From: RYN-433 sp036558265
Lineage (GTDB): Bacteria > Planctomycetota > Phycisphaerae > Tepidisphaerales > Tepidisphaeraceae
Length of the DNA stretch: 18,478 nucleotides
Direction of reading: 5' to 3'
Assembly (NCBI GenBank): GCA_036558265.1
Contig: DATBFY010000048.1
Coordinates: 1-18,478 of the forward strand
Shown here: positions 1 through 3,761 of the stretch, one piece after another
Numbering within the stretch: the first letter of the stretch is position 1
How the letters are laid out: each line of letters begins with the position of its first letter
Notes under the pieces: model-generated
The model's database searches: none
What the model saw: only the letters and a program-made list of their open reading frames with translations
What the model was told of the DNA's origin: nothing
Program-made: the position numbers and the translations under genes

Positions 1-190
1 GCGCCCGCTTCACCCCGCTGCCCACCTCCAGCGCGTACAACCCCCGCGCCGGCATGTAAAACCCGCTGCGGATCTTCTCCAGCGACTCTGTCCCCCACTG
101 TTGCGGCAGCCCCTGTGGTGCGGCCGTCCCGGCTGCCAGAAGCAACAGCATTCCGCACACCTTCACCAAACCGAATTCGCATATCGACAT
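1..190 (-). CDS. Secreted protein of unknown function, N-terminal fragment (cut by left window edge)
   Basis: Reading leftward from the ATG at 190-188 gives 63 residues without a stop before the window ends. The start is supported by GAGGAG at 203-198, seven bases upstream. The N-terminus looks like a signal peptide: a short leader, then V-C-G-M-L-L-L-L-A-A-G-T-A-A, with a possible cleavage site near A-A-P at residues 23-25. The mature part begins with Q-Q-W-G-T-E-S-L-E-K-I-R-S-G-F-Y-M-P-A-R-G-L-Y-A. A helix followed by 'F-Y-x-P-x-x-G-L-Y-A' near the N-terminus vaguely recalls secreted glycan-active enzymes such as GH76-type alpha-helical hydrolases, but 40 mature residues are too few to assign a family. 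The gene is divergent from the small basic protein at 476. It is real as an exported-protein start; its function is open. Confidence 0.6.
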   Translation of the reverse strand, partial: MSICEFGLVKVCGMLLLLAAGTAAPQGLPQQWGTESLEKIRSGFYMPARGLYALEVGSGVKRA

Positions 191-216
191 TTGAAAACTC
201 CTCGAATTCCTCGCCA

Positions 217-222
217 ATTCTA
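217..222 (-). promoter_or_regulatory. Possible -10 element for the leftward secreted protein
   Basis: On the minus strand TAGAAT (222-217) matches five of six bases of a sigma-70 -10 box. It lies 26 bases upstream of the ATG at 190, leaving room for the GAGGAG ribosome site. No convincing -35 is seen at 16-18 bp spacing (for example AGCTTG). The call rests on position and one hexamer only. Confidence 0.3.
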
Positions 223-389
223 CGCCCCCATCGCCCCTCCAAGCTGACCACACACCGCAACCTTCATTTAAACAAATACTTAACCCCGCCAACTCGCCCT
301 GCAGAGCCTTGGGAAAAGATTGTCTTCTCCCGCCTCCACCTTCGGAACCTGGAAATCGCAACCCGGAAGTCGAACTCATCGTAGCTAAC

Positions 390-418
390 TTGCAGCCAAC
401 CCCGAAATTCGCTACCAT
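390..418 (+). promoter_or_regulatory. Possible promoter of the small basic protein gene
   Basis: TTGCAG at 390-395 and TACCAT at 413-418 are separated by exactly 17 bp, the ideal sigma-70 spacing. They match the consensus hexamers at about three to four of six positions each. A start near 425 would leave a leader of about 50 bases containing GAGG at 465-468, seven bases before the ATG at 476. The rest of the 191-475 gap is a comparatively AT-rich stretch (around 265-292) and a pyrimidine run (about 415-430); nothing coding is seen in it. Confidence 0.3.
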
Positions 419-476
419 TCCCCCCCCTTTACCCGAATATCGCAAACGCTCCCGAAATTTCCGCGAGGTACCCGAA
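401..476 (+). repeat. Four phased CCCGAA motifs ahead of and onto the small basic protein start
   Basis: CCCGAA begins at 401, 432, 451 and 471. The first three are followed by A/T bases and then CGC or CCGC (C-C-C-G-A-A-A-T-T-C-G-C, C-C-C-G-A-A-T-A-T-C-G-C, C-C-C-G-A-A-A-T-T-T-C-C-G-C). The fourth runs into the start codon. The spacings of 31, 19 and 20 bp are close to whole helical turns, so the copies would lie on roughly one face of DNA. This could be a regulator-binding array, or chance in a C-rich leader. Confidence 0.4.
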
Positions 477-844
477 TGTCTCTGGATCGCAGTCTCAAGG
501 CCGCCAATTCCCTGGTTCGCCACCGCAACGTCCTGACCCGCACCGAGCGCCTCACGCGCCTGGCGGAAGAGGAGAAGTGGAACGAGTCCAAGAGCGTGTT
601 CGGCCTCCCCAAGGTTGCCAATCGCAAGCAGGCGCTGGCCAAGGCCGAGAAGGCCGAGGGCGCAGAGGCCGGCGCCCCCGCGGCCGGTGGTGCCGCCGCA
701 CCCGCGGCCGCCGGCGCAGCGGGCGCAGCCGCGCCCAAGGCTGGAGCCGCAGCCCCCGCCGCCGGCAAGGCCCCCGCCGCTGGCAAAGCCGCCGCCGCAC
801 CCGCCGCCAAGGCTGCCGCACCCGCCGCCAAGGGCAAGAAGTAG
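476..844 (+). CDS. Small basic protein (planctomycete/verrucomicrobial family) with Ala/Pro/Lys tail
   Basis: The 122-residue product has two parts. Residues 1-52 (M-S-L-D-R-S-L-K-A-A-N-S-L-V-R-H-R-N-V-L, then T-R-T-E-R-L, E-E-E-K-W, F-G-L-P-K-V) match the 'small basic protein' family I recall from Planctomycetes, Verrucomicrobia and Chlamydiae (TIGR04137 from memory). That family is short and basic, with no firmly known function that I can state; a ribosome or nucleic-acid association is plausible. Residues 53 to the end are almost only Ala, Pro, Gly and Lys, ending in G-K-K, like the disordered tails of histone H1-like proteins. The tail roughly doubles the usual family length. The start is set by GAGG at 465-468 with a 7-base spacer. 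A hairpin follows the stop at 844 and may act as terminator. The GC-rich tail opens long false reading frames on both strands. Confidence 0.85.
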   Translation: MSLDRSLKAANSLVRHRNVLTRTERLTRLAEEEKWNESKSVFGLPKVANRKQALAKAEKAEGAEAGAPAAGGAAAPAAAGAAGAAAPKAGAAAPAAGKAPAAGKAAAAPAAKAAAPAAKGKK

Positions 845-857
845 ATCAGAACGGCGA

Positions 858-919
858 GTAGTTGGAATTCAGTAGCCGGTAGTCAGTAGATGGCCATCTA
901 CTACTGACTGCCGGCTACT
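858..919. repeat. Heptamer-based inverted repeat (7-bp-unit hairpin), intergenic
   Basis: From 858 the plus strand reads as consecutive 7-mers: GTAGTTG, GAATTCA, GTAGCCG, GTAGTCA, GTAGATG. The opposite arm (895-918) read on the minus strand gives GTAGCCG, GCAGTCA, GTA, GTAGATG. The arms 871-893 and 894-919 meet without a loop and are complementary except for one mismatch and one 3-bp indel. GCGAGTAG at 854-861 is also complementary to CTACTCGC at 915-922. The element lies just after the small basic protein stop and could fold as a strong RNA hairpin (terminator or 3'-end stabiliser). No U-tract follows. Confidence 0.8.
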
Positions 920-932
920 CGCTGCTTATACT
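904..932 (+). promoter_or_regulatory. Probable promoter of the aminotransferase, -35 inside the hairpin
   Basis: TATACT at 927-932 matches five of six positions of a -10 box. CTGACT at 904-909, 17 bp upstream, carries the TGAC core of a -35. Transcription would begin near 939-941, at the ATG itself, so the mRNA would be leaderless. This fits the absence of any Shine-Dalgarno before 941. The -35 lies in the right arm of the heptamer hairpin. Confidence 0.5.
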
Positions 933-940
933 TCTTTCCG

Positions 941-2125
941 ATGCGCTCCCCCGCCGACTACGTCGCCTCCCGCGCCCTGGCCGTTGACGCGTCGGGCATC
1001 CGCAAGGTTTTTGACCTGGCCGCCAAGATGAAGGACCCGATCAACCTTTCGATCGGGCTGCCCGACTTCGACGTCCCGGACCCCGCGAAAGAGGCCGCGA
1101 TCGCCTCGATCCGCGCCGGCCACAACCGCTACACCCAGACCCAGGGAATCGCCCCGCTGCGCGAGCGCCTGCGCAAGGACCTCTCGGCGGAGATCGGTCG
1201 CGACGTGGGCGAGGTGCTGATCACGTCCGGCGTCTCGGGCGGGCTGTTCCTCGCGATCCTCTCGGTGATCAACCCCGGCGACCAGGCGATCTTCCTCGAC
1301 CCCTACTTCGTGATGTACAAGCACCTGTTGACCCTCGCGGGCGGCCAGGCCGTGCCGGTCGACAGCTACCCGGATTTCCGCTTCCACCCCGAGCGTGTCG
1401 AACGCGCGATCACGCCCAAGACCAAGCTCCTGATCCTCAACTCCCCCAGCAATCCCACCGGTGTGGTGATGACGAAGGACGAGGTCGCTGCCGCCGTCGA
1501 ACTGGCGCGCAAGCACGACCTGCTGATCATCAGCGACGAGATCTACGAGCCGTTCCTGTATCAGCAGGGTTCAGAGTTCAGGGTTCAGGGTTCAGGGAGT
1601 GCGTCCGCTGCTGAACCCCCAACCCTGAACCCTGAACCCTCACTCCCCTCCCCCGCGCGAATCTACGAGAACACGCTGATCCTCCGCGGCTTCTCCAAAT
1701 CTCACGCAATGACCGGCTGGCGTCTAGGTTACGCCGCCGGGCCCGAGGCGATCATCGCCCAGATGACCAAGTTGCAGCAGTACACGTACGTGTGCGCCCC
1801 CAGCCCGCTGCAGGACGCCGCCCTGGCGGCCCTGGACCTGGACATGTCTGCCGCCGTCGCCGCGTATCGCACCAAGCGTGACATCGCCTTCGAGATGCTC
1901 AGCAAGAAATTTGAAGTCGTAAAGCCCGAGGGGGCATTCTATATTTATCCCCAGGCCCCCCGCGGGCAGGCCGCGTCGGCCTTCGTCGAGCGGGCGATCG
2001 CCAGCAACGTCCTGGTGATCCCCGGCAACGTCTTCAGTGAGCGCGACTCGCACTTTCGCATCAGCTATGCGACGACCGACCAGAAACTGCGGCAAGGCTG
2101 CGAGATCCTGAACTCCCTGGCGTAA
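941..2125 (+). CDS. Class I/II pyridoxal-phosphate aminotransferase (aspartate/aromatic type) with in-frame repeat insertion
   Basis: This fold-type I PLP enzyme has 394 residues. Visible landmarks are the N-terminal S-I-G-L-P-D-F-D-V-P substrate loop, S-N-P-T-G with Asn171, S-D-E-I-Y-E with Asp199 (pyridine nitrogen) and Tyr202, the Schiff-base lysine Lys253 in G-F-S-K-S-H-A-M-T-G-W-R-L-G-Y, and Arg373 in H-F-R-I-S-Y, which binds the substrate carboxylate. It transfers amino groups between an amino acid and a 2-oxo acid in the cytosol; the substrate cannot be fixed from sequence. Residues about 209-238 are encoded by a heptamer hairpin and interrupt the short loop between the Asp/Tyr strand and the Lys strand; all catalytic residues are intact. 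Without the insert the protein would be about 364 aa. The start at 941 has no Shine-Dalgarno but has a well-placed -10 box. Confidence 0.92.
   Translation: MRSPADYVASRALAVDASGIRKVFDLAAKMKDPINLSIGLPDFDVPDPAKEAAIASIRAGHNRYTQTQGIAPLRERLRKDLSAEIGRDVGEVLITSGVSGGLFLAILSVINPGDQAIFLDPYFVMYKHLLTLAGGQAVPVDSYPDFRFHPERVERAITPKTKLLILNSPSNPTGVVMTKDEVAAAVELARKHDLLIISDEIYEPFLYQQGSEFRVQGSGSASAAEPPTLNPEPSLPSPARIYENTLILRGFSKSHAMTGWRLGYAAGPEAIIAQMTKLQQYTYVCAPSPLQDAALAALDLDMSAAVAAYRTKRDIAFEMLSKKFEVVKPEGAFYIYPQAPRGQAASAFVERAIASNVLVIPGNVFSERDSHFRISYATTDQKLRQGCEILNSLA
1569..1647. repeat. Heptamer-based inverted repeat inside the aminotransferase gene
   Basis: Four 7-mers run from 1569: GTTCAGA, GTTCAGG, GTTCAGG, GTTCAGG. 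The opposing arm carries CCTGAAC at 1624-1630 and 1631-1637. The longest perfect arms are 18 bp: AGGGTTCAGGGTTCAGGG at 1580-1597 against CCCTGAACCCTGAACCCT at 1623-1640. GGGAGTG (1595-1601) also has its complement CACTCCC at 1641-1647. The element is translated as F-R-V-Q-G-S-G on the left and T-L-N-P-E-P-S-L on the right. Its architecture matches the hairpin at 858-919 although the unit sequence differs. Confidence 0.88.
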
Positions 2126-2228
2126 CCGCGTGCCGCGTCCCGGCGCGCTTCCCGCCAGCGGACTCATCGACTGCGGGCTTTACATAGCGTTTGGTTTCGT
2201 TGACTCTGGTTCAAACGAAAGGACGACC

Positions 2229-2978
2229 ATGTTGCGAACCTCAATTGCTCGAGTGGCCACGACGTCCCTTGCCACCGCCATCGCCGCGATCCTGATGATG
2301 GGTTGCGAATCGGGCGGCGTCCACGGCTCGGGCGGGTATCGTTCGGTCAACGGCGGCGGCGGATACCACAATCCGGTGGTCGGGAGCGGCCGCCCGCAGG
2401 ACCAGAACACCGTCGAGGCGACGGCGGTCCGGCCGGCGGAAGACCCGTCGGCGCGCGTGGCCGCCTCGCCGGTTCAGCCGGCGCCTTCGCAGTCGGCTTC
2501 ACCGGCAGTGTCCCGCGACACCTCCACCGCCGGTGCCGCGCACCCCGCGCCGTCGAACGCTGCCCCGTCGAACGCTGCCCCGTCGAATGCGGCCGCCCCG
2601 TCGAATGCAGCGGCGCCGTCGAATGCGGCCGGGCGCGATCCCGAGCGGGTCGCCTTCGCCGGTAACGCCAAGTATCCCGATGACAAGAAGGCGTCCGACG
2701 ACCTGCGCGCCACGGCCCTGGTGGACCGCACCGCCGGCACGATCAAGGTCATCAACGCCAGCGACCGCGACATCCCCGGCGGCAGCGTCTGGATCAACCA
2801 GGCTTACGTCGCGTCGATCCCCGCGATCACGGCCCACAGCACCATGACGCTGCCGGTCGCCTACTTCTACGACCGCGCGGGCCACATGCTGGCGAGCGTG
2901 GGGGACGTCAAGCAGGTTCAGCTTCAGACCGCCGACCGCCTCTACAATGTGCAGGGCCCGGCCTCTGAAAACCGATAA
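2229..2978 (+). CDS. Putative lipoprotein with PSNAA repeats and conserved C-terminal domain
   Basis: I chose the ATG at 2229 because AAAGGA (2218-2223) precedes it and it begins a clear lipoprotein signal: M-L-R-T-S, a hydrophobic stretch, then lipobox M-M-G-C with Cys26 as the lipid-modified residue. The mature protein starts with a Gly/Ser-rich linker, followed by a long Ala/Pro/Ser segment with five P-S-N-A-A units (about residues 108-134). The C-terminal 105 residues from about 145 (A-T-A-L-V-D-R-T-A-G-T-I-K-V-I-N, then G-G-S-V-W-I-N-Q-A-Y-V, then Y-N-V-Q-G-P) look like a compact beta domain. I recall similar domains in planctomycete lipoproteins, but none with a known function. The layout suggests a membrane anchor, flexible spacer and folded head. 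A strong hairpin follows the stop. Confidence 0.75.
   Translation: MLRTSIARVATTSLATAIAAILMMGCESGGVHGSGGYRSVNGGGGYHNPVVGSGRPQDQNTVEATAVRPAEDPSARVAASPVQPAPSQSASPAVSRDTSTAGAAHPAPSNAAPSNAAPSNAAAPSNAAAPSNAAGRDPERVAFAGNAKYPDDKKASDDLRATALVDRTAGTIKVINASDRDIPGGSVWINQAYVASIPAITAHSTMTLPVAYFYDRAGHMLASVGDVKQVQLQTADRLYNVQGPASENR
2549..2630 (+). repeat. In-frame tandem repeat encoding P-S-N-A-A
   Basis: Five copies of a unit beginning CCGTCGAA(C/T)GC occur in a row. The first two units are 15 bp and later ones 18 bp, because an extra Ala codon is added. The near-identical codons of the first pair indicate recent expansion by slippage or unequal exchange. The length is likely to vary between strains. Confidence 0.8.
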
Positions 2979-2987
2979 TCGCAAAAG

Positions 2988-3034
2988 GCCGGACGCGGGG
3001 GCGGTCACCCAGGCCGCCCCCGCGCGCATCCGGC
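2988..3034. terminator. Strong hairpin between convergent genes, likely bidirectional terminator
   Basis: CGCGGGGGCGG (2994-3004) pairs perfectly with CCGCCCCCGCG (3014-3024) around a 9-base loop. An outer GCCGGA (2988-2993) pairs with TCCGGC (3029-3034) after a small bulge. It lies 10 bases after the lipoprotein stop and 66 bases beyond the end of the leftward CBM48 gene. No U-run follows on either strand, so termination rests on stem strength alone. Confidence 0.65.
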
Positions 3035-3099
3035 GCGAGATTTGGAAAAGGGGTTGAAGCGCTGTCCGCCGAAGCGACCAGCCCGCAGCGTGATGTACG

Positions 3100-3420
3100 C
3101 TACGCTGCCAGGGCGCGGATGTCTTGCTCTTGCGCGTCGGTTGCCGCTTCGCGAACCAGGAGGACGCTGTTCCAGACCTGCTTCGTAAGTTCGACGCCAT
3201 GGGAGGCGAAGTCGGTGAACCAGTGCCCGTCGGCGACGTAGCGGAAGCGGTACTCGCCGGCCCCGAGGCTGACCCGGGCGACCCACCAGCCGTTGCCCTC
3301 GGGGCGCATGGCGATGGCATTTGCCTGCCACTGTGTGAAATCACCGGCCAGACGAACCTGGTTGGCGTTTGCCCGGAAGAAGCGGAACTCCACTTCCCCA
3401 TTGTTCCTGACGCTTGTCAT
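3100..3420 (-). CDS. Single-domain glycogen-binding (CBM48/AMPK-type) protein
   Basis: The 106-residue protein consists almost entirely of one early-set immunoglobulin-like carbohydrate-binding domain of the AMPK beta/isoamylase N-terminal type. The signature V-R-L-A-G-D-F-T-Q-W runs into a segment ending G-W-W-V-A-R-V-S-L, then G-E-Y-R-F-R-Y-V-A-D-G-H-W and W-N-S-V-L-L-V. In this family the Trp residues stack on alpha-glucan. No catalytic domain or signal peptide is present, so the protein is probably cytosolic and may bind glycogen or act as a regulator. A longer frame opens upstream at 3555, but I chose the ATG at 3420 because GGAG (3431-3428) sits seven bases before it and homology starts just after it. 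No other glycogen gene is visible nearby. Confidence 0.82.
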   Translation of the reverse strand: MTSVRNNGEVEFRFFRANANQVRLAGDFTQWQANAIAMRPEGNGWWVARVSLGAGEYRFRYVADGHWFTDFASHGVELTKQVWNSVLLVREAATDAQEQDIRALAA

Positions 3421-3761
3421 CGCAAGACTCCGTTCGTTATGATGCGGGTACAAAGCTCGTGCCACATCGGCGGATTGGCCGATGCTTACCCGGTGCGAGC
3501 GCCGCGCGTTGTCCGTGCATTTTCCCGCCCACCCCAAGCGAAATCGGCGATCCACGCGGGTGACTTTACCGGCCGTGGAATCCGATTCGAGTGAACGGTT
3601 GGCGGAAAATCGATGAATGCCGGTGCGTTGGCGCGCGGTGAAGAATGTGGCAGCGTACGGGCGATTGCCCAGCGTCTGGGCAGTCCGCCGCGCCGGGCCC
3701 GAGCCGCCTGATTCGCGCCGCTCTTTCGTCGAACACGGACGTTCGTTAGTCCGGGAATCCG
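3421..3761. other. Divergent intergenic region with a small inverted repeat
   Basis: This 341-bp gap separates the leftward CBM48 gene from the rightward GH123-like lipoprotein and must hold both promoters. CATCGGC (3465-3471) and GCCGATG (3478-3484) form a 7-bp inverted repeat with a 6-base loop, about 45 bases upstream of the CBM48 start, a plausible operator position. I found no convincing -35/-10 pair and no coding region. Open frames crossing the gap are shadows. Confidence 0.45.

Noticed and set aside
552..821. Several overlapping frames on both strands in the tail of the small basic protein
   Set aside because: They arise from the GCC/CCC/GGC-rich repeat tail. Only the frame from 476 has a ribosome site and a conserved N-terminus.
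1569..1647. Telomere-like TTCAGGG repeats suggesting eukaryotic DNA or an assembly chimera
   Set aside because: Both arms are in inverted orientation, the reading frame of a bacterial enzyme continues through them intact, and a second 7-bp-unit hairpin occurs nearby, so a native bacterial repeat is the simpler reading.
858..1647. The two heptamer hairpins as a CRISPR array or as the ends of one composite transposon
   Set aside because: Units are 7 bp without spacers, the two hairpins differ in sequence, and the DNA between them is only a promoter and aminotransferase coding sequence with no transposase.
3613..3711. A 32-residue frame reading S-V-R-A-I-A-Q-R-L-G, reminiscent of the helix-turn-helix of IS30-type transposases
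   Set aside because: It is very short, has no transposase catalytic region or terminal repeats around it, and lies in a GC-rich gap where such strings arise by chance.
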